This document shows positions 24,966 to 33,883 of a DNA stretch of 64,000 nucleotides, in pieces. Within the stretch, counting starts at the first letter, position 1, and each line of letters opens with the position of its first letter. The translations under genes and the position numbers were made by a program. This DNA comes from Pseudonocardia endophytica. GTDB lineage: Bacteria; Actinomycetota; Actinomycetes; Mycobacteriales; Pseudonocardiaceae. Under the pieces are notes generated by a model that worked only from the letters and a program-made list of their open reading frames with translations, was not told the DNA's origin and did not search any database. The stretch lies in contig NZ_SMFZ01000002.1 of NCBI RefSeq assembly GCF_004339565.1, positions 682,001 through 746,000 on the forward strand, given 5' to 3'.

Positions 24966-25970
24966 TCAGCGACCGGCGGCGGCACGGATGGACTCGCGCA
25001 GCGACCCGGTCGTCGCGAACACCGCGGACGGCTCGTAGCCGCAGTGGGCCATGCAGTTCGCGCACCGCGGGTCGTTGCCGCGCCCGTACGCCGACCAGTC
25101 CGTCTCCTCCAGCAGCTCCCGGTAGGTGGCCGCGTAGCCGTCGTCGAGCAGGTAGCAGGGCTTCTGCCAGCCCAGCAGCGAGTAGGACGGGATCGCCCAC
25201 GCGGTGCAGGCCAGGTCGACCTTCCCCTCCAGGAAGTCCAGGAACATCGGGGAGTGGTTGAGCCGCCAGCGCCGACGCCTCCCGCCGCCGAACGCCTTGC
25301 GGAACAGCTCGCGGGTCTGCTCGACGCCGAGCCAGTGCTCCTGGTCCGGCGCCTTCTCGTAGGCGAACCCCGGCGAGATCTGCATGTTGTCCACGCCGAG
25401 CTCGTCGTTGAGGTAGTCCAGGACGTCGATCACGTCCTGCGGGGTGTCCGTGTCGAAGAACGTGGTGTTCGTGTTGACCCGGAACCCGGCCGCCTTGGCC
25501 TCGCGGATCGCGGCGACGGCCTGGTCGAACACGCCCTCCTTGGCCACCGACTCGTCGTGGCGCTCGCGCAGGCCGTCGATGTGCACCATCCAGGCGAAGT
25601 TGCGGTGCGGCGTGAAGCGGTGCAGGTGCCTGGGCATCAGCACCGCGTTCGTGCACAGGAAGACGATCTTGCCCAGCGCCAGCAGCCTGCGGACGATCTC
25701 GTCGATCTCCTTGTGCATCAACGGCTCGCCCCCGGCGATGGAGACCATCGGGGCGCCGCTCTCGACGATCGCGCCGACGGCCTGCTCGACCGGCATCCGC
25801 TGCTTGAGCAGGTGCGCCGGCTGCTGGATCTTGCCGCAGCCCGCGCACGTGAGGTTGCAGGCGAACAGCGGCTCGAGCTCGACGAGCAGCGGGTAGCGCT
25901 CGACGCCGCGGAGCTTCTGGGTGAGCAGGTAGGTGCCGAGCCGGATCGACTGCCGCAACGGCATGGCCAT
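24966..25970 (-). CDS. hpnH: Adenosylhopene transferase HpnH (radical SAM)
   Basis: A 334-residue radical SAM enzyme that joins the 5'-deoxyadenosyl radical to diploptene (hopene), the first step to C35 bacteriohopanepolyols. The iron-sulfur motif CNLTCAGC (about 37-44) differs from plain CxxxCxxC only in its surroundings and is followed by GEPL (SAM binding, about 78); the family's N-terminus MPLRQSIRLGTYLLTQKLRG and the C-terminal CANCMAHCGYEPSAVF cysteine cluster are diagnostic. Length fits HpnH. Start at 25970 gives MAMPLRQ; the upstream ispH fusion ends two bases before. Last gene of the hopanoid operon. Confidence 0.95.
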   Translation of the reverse strand: MAMPLRQSIRLGTYLLTQKLRGVERYPLLVELEPLFACNLTCAGCGKIQQPAHLLKQRMPVEQAVGAIVESGAPMVSIAGGEPLMHKEIDEIVRRLLALGKIVFLCTNAVLMPRHLHRFTPHRNFAWMVHIDGLRERHDESVAKEGVFDQAVAAIREAKAAGFRVNTNTTFFDTDTPQDVIDVLDYLNDELGVDNMQISPGFAYEKAPDQEHWLGVEQTRELFRKAFGGGRRRRWRLNHSPMFLDFLEGKVDLACTAWAIPSYSLLGWQKPCYLLDDGYAATYRELLEETDWSAYGRGNDPRCANCMAHCGYEPSAVFATTGSLRESIRAAAGR

Positions 25971-25972
25971 GG

Positions 25973-27508
25973 TCAGATCACTTCCTTGGGGAGTGCGAAG
26001 GACACGTCCTCGGTGACTGCGGCGGCCGTGCCGACGGTGACCGGGCCGAGGGCGGACAGGACGGACACGACGTCGTCGACGAGCGAGTCCGGTGCGGAGG
26101 CGCCCGCGGTGACGCCGATCCGCCGGGCGCCGCGCAACCAGCGCAGGTCGATCTCCCCGGCGTCGTCGATCAGGTGGGCGGCCGCGCCCTCCCGTGCGGC
26201 GACCTCGGCGAGACGGCGCGAGTTCGACGAGTTCGACGAGCCCAGCACGAGCACCAGGTCGGCACCGGACGCGACGGCCCGCACGGCCTGCTGCCGGTTC
26301 GTCGTGGCGTAGCAGACGTCCTCGCGACGCGGGCCACCGATCGATCCGAAGCGCCCGCGCAGCACGTCCGTGGTCCGGGCGGCCTCGTCCACGGCGAGCG
26401 TGGTCTGCATCGCGTAGGCGACCCGCGCGGGGTCCGGCGGCGCGACCGTCGCGGCCTCGTCCGGGCCGTCGACCACGATCACGTCGTCCGGAGCCTCTCC
26501 GACGGTGCCCTCGACCTCCTCGTGGTCGGCGTGCCCGATCAGCAGCACGGTGTCGCCGCGCGCGACGTGCCGTCGCACCTCGGCGTGCACCTTCGCGACC
26601 AGCGGGCACGTCGCGTCGATCACCCGCAGGTCGCGGGCGGCCGCCTGCTCGCGCACCGCGGGCGCCACCCCGTGCGCGGCCAGGACGACGACCGCGCCGG
26701 GCGGGGCGTCGGAGACCTCGTCGACGAACACGGCGCCGCGGCGGCGCAGGTCCGCGACGACGTGCGCGTTGTGCACGATCTGGCGGCGCACGTAGACCGG
26801 CGCGCCGTGGCGCTCCAGCGCCCGCTCGACGGTCTCGACGGCGCGCTCGACGCCGGCGCAGAACGAACGCGGCTCGGCGAGCGTGATCTCCCGGGGTGGG
26901 TGGGTGTGGTGCACCGCGTCCAGCCAGGACCGCAGTGCGGGCGCGCTGCGGCGCAGCACGCGCAGGGCGGCGATCCCGCGGGCCACCGTGCCGGGCCGCA
27001 GCAACGGCCGGTCCGGCGTGTCCACGACGACCCGCACGACGGCGAGCGGCCCGCCCGCTGCGGCCGCGGCGAGCCACGCCGACTCGGTGTCGACGGCGAG
27101 CGCGGCCGGGTCCGCCGCGGCCAGCGCGGCCCGACGAGCACCGTCCACAGGGGACGGGACGCTCAGTACCGGTCCGACGTGGACCCGGAGCCCGAGTGCG
27201 CGCAGCGCGGCGGCGAGCGGCGCTGCGCCGGGGACCGGCGTGGTGGACGGGGCGGGGCTCCCGGTGACCCCCGGCCCGCCGCGCACCGCGTCCGCGACGA
27301 CGACGTCGCCCGGCTCGATCCCGTCGGTGAGCGCACCGGCCAGCCCGGCCACCAGCACCGGGCGGGGACCGTCCGCCCCCACCCGGGCGGCGGTGAGCAC
27401 GGACCGGACGAACCCGGACCCGGTCCGCCGCGGTGCGACCGGTCCGAGCCGGCCGAGCAGCGCGCGCCGTTCGACGCGCAGCGGGGTCAGCGCCACCGGC
27501 GCGGTCAC
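25973..27508 (-). CDS. ispH: Fusion of HpnG-like nucleoside phosphorylase domain and IspH (HMBPP reductase)
   Basis: A 511-residue two-domain protein. The N-terminal about 200 residues resemble the phosphorylase family of HpnG, with PVLVAGLAGALTDGIEPGDVVVADAV (key pieces GLAGALTDGI and GDVVVAD) and AVDTESAWLAAAA; HpnG releases adenine from adenosylhopane. From about 210 a complete IspH follows: FCAGVERAV (about 217), IVHNAHVV, VLAAHGV, DATCPLV (about 296), GHADHEEVEGT, DVCYATTNRQ (about 399) and LGSSNSSNSRRL. The three cysteines ligate the Fe4S4 cluster that converts HMBPP to IPP and DMAPP. No stop separates the domains. The GTG start overlaps the shc stop by four bases and hpnH follows after two. 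One polypeptide would thus supply isoprenoid precursor and process the hopanoid side chain. Confidence 0.88.
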   Translation of the reverse strand: MTAPVALTPLRVERRALLGRLGPVAPRRTGSGFVRSVLTAARVGADGPRPVLVAGLAGALTDGIEPGDVVVADAVRGGPGVTGSPAPSTTPVPGAAPLAAALRALGLRVHVGPVLSVPSPVDGARRAALAAADPAALAVDTESAWLAAAAAGGPLAVVRVVVDTPDRPLLRPGTVARGIAALRVLRRSAPALRSWLDAVHHTHPPREITLAEPRSFCAGVERAVETVERALERHGAPVYVRRQIVHNAHVVADLRRRGAVFVDEVSDAPPGAVVVLAAHGVAPAVREQAAARDLRVIDATCPLVAKVHAEVRRHVARGDTVLLIGHADHEEVEGTVGEAPDDVIVVDGPDEAATVAPPDPARVAYAMQTTLAVDEAARTTDVLRGRFGSIGGPRREDVCYATTNRQQAVRAVASGADLVLVLGSSNSSNSRRLAEVAAREGAAAHLIDDAGEIDLRWLRGARRIGVTAGASAPDSLVDDVVSVLSALGPVTVGTAAAVTEDVSFALPKEVI

Positions 27509-29409
27509 GAGGCGGCCCGCCCGAGGTAGCGCCCGAGCGCGGAGATCGGGAAGACCATCCGGTAGAGGTGGTAGCGGATGTAGAACGCGCCGGGGAATCC
27601 GGTGCCGGTGTAGAGCTGCTCGTCCCACGAGCCGTCCGGTCGCTGCGTGTCCACGAGGAAGCCGACGCCGCGGCGGGCCGCGTCCCCGTCCCGCTCGCCC
27701 GCGGCGAGCAGGGCCAGCAGCGCCCACGCCGTCTGCGACGGGGTGGAGGTGCCGCGCCCGACCCACGACGGGTCGTCGTAGGAGCGCAGGTCCTCTCCCC
27801 AGCCGCCGTCGTCGTTCTGGTGCAGCTCCAGCCAGCGCACCGCGGCCCGGATCGACGGGCCGGACTCCGGCACGCCGGCGGCGATCAGCGCCGGGACGAC
27901 GCCGCCGGTGCCGTACAGGTGGTTCGCGCCCCAGCGCCCGAACCACGACCCGTCGCGTTCCTGGTGCGCGAGCAGCCAGTCCACGCCGCGCCGGCAGGCG
28001 GTGCGGTCGCCGTGCCCCTGGGCGGCGAGCATCTCGACGACGTGCGCGGTCACGTCCGCGGACGGCGGATCGATCACGGCGCCGAAGTCGCAGAACGGCA
28101 GCCGGGTGACCAGCGCGCGGGTGTTGTCCGCGTCGAACGCGCCCCACCCGCCGTCGGCGGAGGCCATCCCGGTCGCCCAGTCGACGCCGAGGTCCACGGC
28201 GCGGCGCACCCGTGCGGCGTCGGGGTGCGCGACCCGGCCGAGTGCGAGCACCACCTCCGCGGTGTCGTCGGTGTCCGGGTAGCCGTCGTTGTCGAACTCG
28301 AACGCCCAGCCGCCGGGCGCCAGGTCCGGGCGGCGCACGGCCCAGTCGCCGCGCACGCCGGTGACCTGCTCGTCGAGCAGCCAGTCGGTGCCGCGCAGCA
28401 CGGCAGGGTCGTCCGGTGCGGCGCCCGCGTCGAGGAGCGCGGTGACCGCCAGGCAGGTGTCCCACACCGGTGACTGGCAGGCCTCCAGCCGCCGGACCTC
28501 GCCGTCCGGGCCGGGCTCGCGGACGAGGAACCGGTCCAGCCCGGCCAACCCGGTCCGGAGCGCCGGGTGGTCCGGCGGGTAGCCGAGCAGGTGCAGCGCC
28601 AGCAGCGAGTACACCCACGGTGGCTGGATGCCGCCCCACGACCCGTCGGCCTCCTGCCGGGCGAGGATCCACTCGGCGCCGCGGCGCATCGCGAGCCTGC
28701 GCAGCGCCCGCACCGGCCGTCGCGAGTAGCGGTGCAGCACCGTGTCCAGGCGCTCGAACACCCCGGCCCACGTCAGGATCGACGACGGGGGCGGTGCCGG
28801 GGAGCCGGAGCGCAGCTCGTCGATCCCGAACGGCAGCGGGCGCACCGGGCGCAGGGTCGCCACGATGGTCAGCGGCACCACGGTCTGGCGTGCCCAGCAC
28901 GCCCAGTCGTAGACGTTGAGGGGGAACCAGCGCGGCAGGAACACCAGCTCGGGCGGCATGTCCGGCAGGTCGTCCCACGACCAGAGCCCGAACAGCGCCA
29001 GCCAGATCCGGGTGAACACCCGGCTGCGCTCCACCCCGCCCCACGCCCTGACGTAGCGCTGGGCGGACCGCATGTGCGGCGCGTCCGGGTGGTCACCGGC
29101 CAGCCGCAGCGCGACCCACGCCTCGACCGTCGTGGACAGGTCGGGCGGGCCGCCGGTGAACACCGCCCACGTCCCGTCGGGGCGCTGCCGGGAACGGATC
29201 CACCGCGCGGCGGCGGCCGTCTCCTCCCCGGTGCGGATGCCGAGGAACTCGCGCAGCAGCAGGTCCTCGGCGTCCATGGTCACGTTCGTCTCGAGCTCGC
29301 CCTGCCAGTACCCGGCCCGGTCCTGCAGACCGCGCAGATGGTCGACGGCGGCGTCCAGCGCCTCGGCGGGGGTGCGGGCGGTGGTGGTCTCGACGGCGCT
29401 GAGGGTCAT
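27505..29409 (-). CDS. shc: Squalene-hopene cyclase
   Basis: A 634-residue class II terpene cyclase (HpnF) that folds squalene to hopene/hopanol. The protonating acid motif is DTDDTAEV at about 382 (consensus DxDD). Multiple QW repeats are visible (for example near 95 QRPDGTWAV, 285 QEADGSWGG, 480 QERDGSWFG, 530 QNDDGGWGE, 590 QRPDGSWDE). The C-terminus LYTGTGFPGAFYIRYHLYRM is typical. Full length, membrane-associated. ATG at 29409; it overlaps the ispH fusion downstream by four bases (GTGA). A 34-base gap separates it from the polyprenyl synthase gene upstream. Confidence 0.96.
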   Translation of the reverse strand: MTLSAVETTTARTPAEALDAAVDHLRGLQDRAGYWQGELETNVTMDAEDLLLREFLGIRTGEETAAAARWIRSRQRPDGTWAVFTGGPPDLSTTVEAWVALRLAGDHPDAPHMRSAQRYVRAWGGVERSRVFTRIWLALFGLWSWDDLPDMPPELVFLPRWFPLNVYDWACWARQTVVPLTIVATLRPVRPLPFGIDELRSGSPAPPPSSILTWAGVFERLDTVLHRYSRRPVRALRRLAMRRGAEWILARQEADGSWGGIQPPWVYSLLALHLLGYPPDHPALRTGLAGLDRFLVREPGPDGEVRRLEACQSPVWDTCLAVTALLDAGAAPDDPAVLRGTDWLLDEQVTGVRGDWAVRRPDLAPGGWAFEFDNDGYPDTDDTAEVVLALGRVAHPDAARVRRAVDLGVDWATGMASADGGWGAFDADNTRALVTRLPFCDFGAVIDPPSADVTAHVVEMLAAQGHGDRTACRRGVDWLLAHQERDGSWFGRWGANHLYGTGGVVPALIAAGVPESGPSIRAAVRWLELHQNDDGGWGEDLRSYDDPSWVGRGTSTPSQTAWALLALLAAGERDGDAARRGVGFLVDTQRPDGSWDEQLYTGTGFPGAFYIRYHLYRMVFPISALGRYLGRAAS

Positions 29410-29443
29410 CGGTGCGGGTCCTCTCCGATCGGGGTCGTTGTGG

Positions 29444-30559
29444 TCAGGACCGGCGGTGCACGAGATGGCGGGCGAGCTCGACGAGGCGGGCGCCGGCGGC
29501 GGGTACCGGGCCGGCGTCGTCGAGCGCGCTCTCCGCGAGCCGGACCCGGCGGGCCGCCTCGGCTGCGGCCCACGCGCGTCCCCCACCGGCCTCGACGAGC
29601 GCGGCCGCGTGTCGCAGGCCGTCCTCGTCGGGCTCGGTCCGGTCGGCCAGCCACGCGGCCAGCTCCCGGCCCGGCCCGCCGCCGTGCGTGAGCGACCACG
29701 TGACCGGCAACGACTTCTTGCGCGAGCGCAGGTCCGAGCGCACCGGCTTGCCGGTGACCGACGGATCGCCCCAGATCCCGAGCAGGTCGTCGACGAGCTG
29801 GAACGCCATCCCGATCTCCGACCCGTAGGTCGCGAGCCCTCGCACGAGGCCGTCGGGTGCGCCGGCGAGCACGGCCCCGATCGAGGCGGCGGTGGCCAGC
29901 AGCGCGCCGGTCTTGCCGGCGGCCATCGACAGGCACTCGTCGACGCCGACGTCGTCGCGGCGCTCGAACGCCAGGTCGTCGACCTGGCCGCGGATCAGCT
30001 CCCGCGTGGTGGCCGCGAGCAGCCGGGTCGCCTCCGGCGCGTGCGGCGAGCCGGACTCGAGCAGCACCTCGGAGGCGAGCGCGAGCAGGGCGTCGCCGGT
30101 GAGGACGGCGGCCGCGGCGCCCCAGCGTGCCCACACCGTCGGCCGGTGCCTGCGCTCCGTGTCGCCGTCCATCAGGTCGTCGTGCACGAGCGAGAAGTTG
30201 TGCACCAGCTCCACGGCGACCGCCGCGGGCAGCGCGTCCGCGGTGGGCACCGCAGCCGCGGCGGCGGAGAGCTGGGCGAGCGCCGGGCGCAGCGCCTTGC
30301 CGGCTCCGCGGCCCGGCGAGCCGTCCAGCTCGGTCAGACCGAGGTGGTAGGCCGACTGCTCGCGGCTGTCCGGGTCGAGCCGGTCCAGCGCCGCGCGCAG
30401 CGGCGGGGTGACGGCGCGGCGGCAGAGCTCGAGCACGTCGGACAGTGGCCGTGCGGGGTCGCCGAGCGCCGCGTCCGGGCCGCCGACGGCGGAGGCCACG
30501 GAGTCGGCGGAGACGGCGGAGGCGGCGGGCGATGCGGAGCCGGGCAGCGTGGCGGTCAC
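29444..30559 (-). CDS. Polyprenyl (farnesyl) diphosphate synthase of the hopanoid operon
   Basis: A 371-residue trans-prenyltransferase that would make farnesyl diphosphate for squalene. First aspartate-rich motif LVHDDLMDGDTERRH (about 112), with the small-residue positions before it; second motif FQLVDDLLGIWGD (about 245), with KPVRSDLRSRKKSLPVTW after it, the form common in actinobacterial hopanoid/carotenoid clusters. The N-terminal about 35 residues are Ala/Ser-rich and probably disordered. GTG start at 30559 overlaps the hpnE stop by four bases. Product chain length cannot be deduced with certainty. Confidence 0.88.
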   Translation of the reverse strand: MTATLPGSASPAASAVSADSVASAVGGPDAALGDPARPLSDVLELCRRAVTPPLRAALDRLDPDSREQSAYHLGLTELDGSPGRGAGKALRPALAQLSAAAAAVPTADALPAAVAVELVHNFSLVHDDLMDGDTERRHRPTVWARWGAAAAVLTGDALLALASEVLLESGSPHAPEATRLLAATTRELIRGQVDDLAFERRDDVGVDECLSMAAGKTGALLATAASIGAVLAGAPDGLVRGLATYGSEIGMAFQLVDDLLGIWGDPSVTGKPVRSDLRSRKKSLPVTWSLTHGGGPGRELAAWLADRTEPDEDGLRHAAALVEAGGGRAWAAAEAARRVRLAESALDDAGPVPAAGARLVELARHLVHRRS

Positions 30560-31935
30560 GCGGCCACCCCCGGCCGGGCCGGCACGTCCAGCACGACCTG
30601 CGCGGCGGCCGCTCCGCTGCGCACGGCGCCCTCCAGCGTCGCGGGCCATCCGGTGGCGGTCCAGGCCCCGGCGAGCGCGAGCCCGGGCGCGGACGTCACC
30701 GGTCCAGGGCGCAGGGACGCGCTGCCGGGCGCCGCGCGGAACGTGGCGTGCGGCTCCCGGGTGACGAAGAAGTCCAGCACGCGCGCGGTGCGCGCGGCCG
30801 GGAACAGCGCGGCCAACGCAGGCAGGAAACGCTCCCGCAGCGCGGCCAGCGGCTCGCCGACCAGGTCGTCCGCCGCGGACTGGGACACGGCCAGGTACTG
30901 CGCGCCGTCCGGGTGCGACCGCCCGGCTCCGGACGGCCCGGTGCGGTCGAACACCCACTGCACCGGCGACCCGACGGCCGCCGCGAACGGCGTGTCCAGC
31001 ACCCGCCGGTCGTAGACCACGTGCAGGTTGACGATCGGCACCGAGCCCAGCCGCTCCGCCCACCCCGACGGGAGCCCGACGGCGCCGGCCGGCAGCAGCC
31101 GGTCCGCGGCGCCGGGCGGCACCGCGCAGACGATCCGGTCCACGGTCAGCGTCTCCTCTCGCTGCGTCCCCGGGTGGCGGTCCAGGACGTCCACGGCCCA
31201 GCCGCCTGCGACCGGGTGCAGCGCCCGCACCCGGGTGCCGGTCCGCACGGCCACGCCCGCCGCGGACAGCGCCCGTCGCGCCGCGACGTCGTGCAGGTCG
31301 CCGAGCGGGACCCGCGACCAGCCGATGTCGCCCGCCGCGGCGTCGGCGAGCAGGCCGTCCTGGAACACGGTGGCGGCCAGCGCGAGCGACGCGCCGGACG
31401 CGGGCGCGTTCAGCGTCGCGACGCCGACCAGGTCCCACAGCGCCGTGACGGCGGGCTCGCCCTGGCCGTGTGCGCGCAGCCAGCTCGCGAAGCTGCGACG
31501 GTCGGTGGCCGGGTCGTCGCGGTCCACACGGCGGAGCGCGAGCGCGGCGGCGGCCACCCGCAGCCGGTCCGGCACGGTCAGCGGGCGGTAGCTCCCGAGC
31601 GCGCCGGCGAGGTGCAGCGGTGCGGGCAGGCCGGTGCGGCGCAGCCGGGTCGGCCGGGCGCCGGGGCGGTGCACCGGGATGTCGAGCCGGTCCTGCAGCG
31701 TGACGTCGCCGGTCGCGCCGAGCCGGTCCAGCAGCCCGCGGTAGGCCGTGCAGCAGCGCAGGAACACGTGCTGGCCGGTGTCGACGGCGAGCCCGCCGCG
31801 CCGGGTGGACCCGGCCAGGCCACCGAGGCGGGGACGCGACTCGAGCAGCAGCACGTCGGCCCCGGCGTCCGCGCAGTGCAGGGCGGCGGTGACCCCGGCG
31901 AGCCCGCCGCCGACGACCGCGACCCGCGCCGTCAC
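30556..31935 (-). CDS. hpnE: Hydroxysqualene dehydroxylase HpnE (FAD-dependent)
   Basis: A 459-residue amine-oxidase-like flavoprotein. The FAD Rossmann motif VAVVGGGLAGVTAAL is at residues 5-19, followed by LLESRPRLGGLAGS and DTGQHVFLRCC (about 52-63), typical of HpnE; the C-terminal ALAGAWTATGWPATLEGAVRSG is the second FAD segment. HpnE reduces hydroxysqualene to squalene after the HpnC and HpnD steps. GTG start at 31935; both ends overlap neighbours by four bases (hpnD, polyprenyl synthase). The name is anchored by the operon order. Confidence 0.93.
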   Translation of the reverse strand: MTARVAVVGGGLAGVTAALHCADAGADVLLLESRPRLGGLAGSTRRGGLAVDTGQHVFLRCCTAYRGLLDRLGATGDVTLQDRLDIPVHRPGARPTRLRRTGLPAPLHLAGALGSYRPLTVPDRLRVAAAALALRRVDRDDPATDRRSFASWLRAHGQGEPAVTALWDLVGVATLNAPASGASLALAATVFQDGLLADAAAGDIGWSRVPLGDLHDVAARRALSAAGVAVRTGTRVRALHPVAGGWAVDVLDRHPGTQREETLTVDRIVCAVPPGAADRLLPAGAVGLPSGWAERLGSVPIVNLHVVYDRRVLDTPFAAAVGSPVQWVFDRTGPSGAGRSHPDGAQYLAVSQSAADDLVGEPLAALRERFLPALAALFPAARTARVLDFFVTREPHATFRAAPGSASLRPGPVTSAPGLALAGAWTATGWPATLEGAVRSGAAAAQVVLDVPARPGVAA

Positions 31936-32843
31936 CGCCGTGCTCCCCGCCCGGCCAGCGCGCGGACCGCGATCCCGACCTTGCGCCGCCCGGACAGCGA
32001 CACCCTCCGCCCGTACACCGACGACGGGTCGGCGGCGATGTCGTCGAGCAGCCGGGAGTAGATGCCGGACATGGCGACCGCGCAGGCGGCGCTGCGCCGG
32101 TCCAGCAGCGGCACGAGCCGCAGCCCGTCGTCGTACCAGCGGCGGGCGCGTGACGCCGCGGACCGGATCAGCTCGTCCAGCCCGCCGCCCGGGTCGGCGA
32201 GACGACCGTCCCGGTCCAGCACGAGGTCGACGCCGAACGCGTCCAGCTCGTCGGCGGGCAGGTACACCCGGCCGGCCAGCAGGTCCTCCCGGATGTCGCG
32301 CAGGATGTTCGTCTGCTGCAGCGCTATCCCGAGCGCGTCGGCCCAACCGGCGGCGTCCGGATGCGGCCGGGACCCGAACACGCCGAGGCACAGCCGCCCG
32401 ACGGACCCCGCGACCTGGCGGCAGTAGCCGATCGTGTCGTCGACCGTCCGGTACGGCCGGGCCGGCGCGGTCGGCCCGCCGCTCGCCCGGTCCATCGCCA
32501 CGTCGGCCTCCACCCCGTCCACGAGCTCGTCGAACGCGTCCAGCGGGATCGGGTGGCGGGCGCACGCGTCGGCCACGGCGGTGAGCACCGGATCGGCCGG
32601 ATCGGGCGGCTCGCGGAGCGCGGTGCGCACGGCCCTCAGCGCGGTGACCTTGTCCGCGTGCGCGAGCGTGCCGTCGTCGCCGATGTCGTCGATCCGCCGG
32701 GCCAGTGCGTACACCGCGGACAGCGCCGCCCGCCTGTCCGGCGGCAGCAGCCGGATGCCGTAGGAGAAGTTGCGCGCCTCGCGGCGGGTGATCGCCTCGC
32801 ACGCGGCGTAGGCCTCCCGCGGGACGTCGGCGGCCCTGGTCAT
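31932..32843 (-). CDS. hpnD: Presqualene diphosphate synthase HpnD
   Basis: A 303-residue squalene/phytoene-synthase-fold protein that condenses two farnesyl diphosphates to presqualene diphosphate. Motifs: NFSYGIRLLPPDRR (about 25-38), YALARRIDDIGDD (about 45-57, first Mg-binding aspartates), GYCRQVAGSVGRL (about 138), LGIALQQTNILRDIREDLLAGRVYLP (about 170, second aspartate motif NILRDIREDL). The length is usual. Overlaps hpnC upstream and hpnE downstream by four bases each, so translation is likely coupled. Confidence 0.94.
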   Translation of the reverse strand: MTRAADVPREAYAACEAITRREARNFSYGIRLLPPDRRAALSAVYALARRIDDIGDDGTLAHADKVTALRAVRTALREPPDPADPVLTAVADACARHPIPLDAFDELVDGVEADVAMDRASGGPTAPARPYRTVDDTIGYCRQVAGSVGRLCLGVFGSRPHPDAAGWADALGIALQQTNILRDIREDLLAGRVYLPADELDAFGVDLVLDRDGRLADPGGGLDELIRSAASRARRWYDDGLRLVPLLDRRSAACAVAMSGIYSRLLDDIAADPSSVYGRRVSLSGRRKVGIAVRALAGRGARR

Positions 32844-33754
32844 CGCGAGCCCCCGGCCAGCAGGGCGCCCGGCAGGTGCCGGACGACGTCGGCACGCCGT
32901 CGCACCGCCCGGCCGTCGCCGGACAGCACGTCACCGTCCGCCCGGACCAGCGCGTCGGCGGCGGCGCGCCCGCCCGCGACGTACCCGGCCACGGCGACCC
33001 GCGCCCAGCCACGCAGCCCGGCCACCGCGACCGCGCCGCCGTCGAGCAACGCGCGGGCCCGGGCCGTCTCGTACCGGAGGAGACCGCGCAGCGCCGGACC
33101 GGCCCGGTCCGCATCCAGGTCGGCCTCGGCGACGCCGAACGCGCGCAGGTCCTCTGCGGGCAGATAGGTCCGCCCGCGACGGTGGTCCTCCCCGACGTCG
33201 GCGCAGTGCTCGAGCAGCTGCAGCGCGGTGCAGACGGCGTCGCAGTCGCGCAGCAGCTCCGGTCCTGCGGACACGCCGAACAGCGTGAGCACGATCCGCC
33301 CGACCGGCTCCGCGGACAGCGCGCAGTAGCCGAGCAGCTCGTCCCACGTCCGGTAGCGGGTGATCCGCTGGTCGGCCACGCCCGCGTCCAGCAGCCGGTC
33401 GAACGGTTCGCGGGTCAGCCCGGTGTCCCGTGCGACGGGCGCGAGTGCCGCCAGCACCGGGGCGCGCACCGGGGCTCCGGACCACACGCCGTCGAGATCC
33501 GTGCGGAACGCCTCCAGACGCCGGAGCCGCTGCGCGGGCGTCGTCCCTGGGCAGGGTTCGGTCCCGGAACCGCCGACCGGGACCGGCTCGTCGGCGAGGT
33601 CGTCGATCACCCGCAGCACGGCGTACACCGCGTGCAGCCGTTCCCGCACCCGCGCCGGGAGCACCCGCATCGCGACCGGGAAGTTCTCCGCACGCTCGGC
33701 CCCGAGCAGGCGGTCCTGCTGCGACAGGGGCGGTTCCGTGCGTTCGGCCGGCAT
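32840..33754 (-). CDS. hpnC: Hydroxysqualene synthase HpnC
   Basis: A 304-residue squalene/phytoene-synthase-fold protein that converts presqualene diphosphate to hydroxysqualene. First gene of the operon. ENFPVAMRVLPARVRERL near 23-40 and YAVLRVIDDLADE near 44-56 are the HpnC variants of the family motifs; LLEHCADVGEDHRRGRTYLP (about 180) is the second. Unlike HpnD, the NILRD asparagine is replaced by H/C in LEHCADVGED, normal for HpnC. ATG at 33754 is immediately preceded by a 16-base palindrome that contains the ribosome binding site. Confidence 0.92.
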   Translation of the reverse strand: MPAERTEPPLSQQDRLLGAERAENFPVAMRVLPARVRERLHAVYAVLRVIDDLADEPVPVGGSGTEPCPGTTPAQRLRRLEAFRTDLDGVWSGAPVRAPVLAALAPVARDTGLTREPFDRLLDAGVADQRITRYRTWDELLGYCALSAEPVGRIVLTLFGVSAGPELLRDCDAVCTALQLLEHCADVGEDHRRGRTYLPAEDLRAFGVAEADLDADRAGPALRGLLRYETARARALLDGGAVAVAGLRGWARVAVAGYVAGGRAAADALVRADGDVLSGDGRAVRRRADVVRHLPGALLAGGSR

Positions 33755-33770
33755 GCGGAGGATCCTCCGC
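33755..33770 (-). promoter_or_regulatory. Perfect 16-bp palindrome covering the hpnC ribosome binding site
   Basis: GCGGAGGATCCTCCGC abuts the hpnC ATG. The left half provides GGAGG as Shine-Dalgarno on the minus strand, and the right half is its complement, so in mRNA the site could be sequestered; as DNA it could also be an operator. Confidence 0.5.
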
Positions 33771-33803
33771 TCGTCGCCCGGACGATCTCTGCACCGCTGC
33801 GCT

Positions 33804-33825
33804 CAATTCGGGACGCATCGAATTG
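33804..33825. promoter_or_regulatory. Inverted repeat in the hpnC/pucR divergent promoter region
   Basis: CAATTCG and CGAATTG, perfect seven-base arms with an eight-base spacer, in an AT-rich patch between the hpn operon and the PucR-type regulator. A likely site for that or another regulator. Confidence 0.45.
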
Positions 33826-33870
33826 TCATTCACCGACAAAGCTGGATCCCGCGGCGGAGAAGGCGTAGTC

Positions 33871-33877
33871 AAGGAGG
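33871..33877 (+). promoter_or_regulatory. Ribosome binding site (AAGGAGG) deciding the regulator start
   Basis: AAGGAGG lies one base from... the GTG at 33878, too close, but seven bases (GTGACG) before the GTG at 33884, an ideal distance. It supports 33884 as start. Confidence 0.6.
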
Positions 33878-33883
33878 GTGACG

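Noticed and set aside
30556..33114. Long minus-strand frame joining hpnC to hpnE
   Set aside because: The part upstream of 31935 is the wrong frame over hpnD/hpnC; the genuine start is the GTG overlapping the hpnD stop.
33804..33815. CAATTCGGGACG shared with 63962-63973
   Set aside because: Both copies are near gene starts, but 12-base matches are expected by chance at 64 kb and the surroundings do not align.
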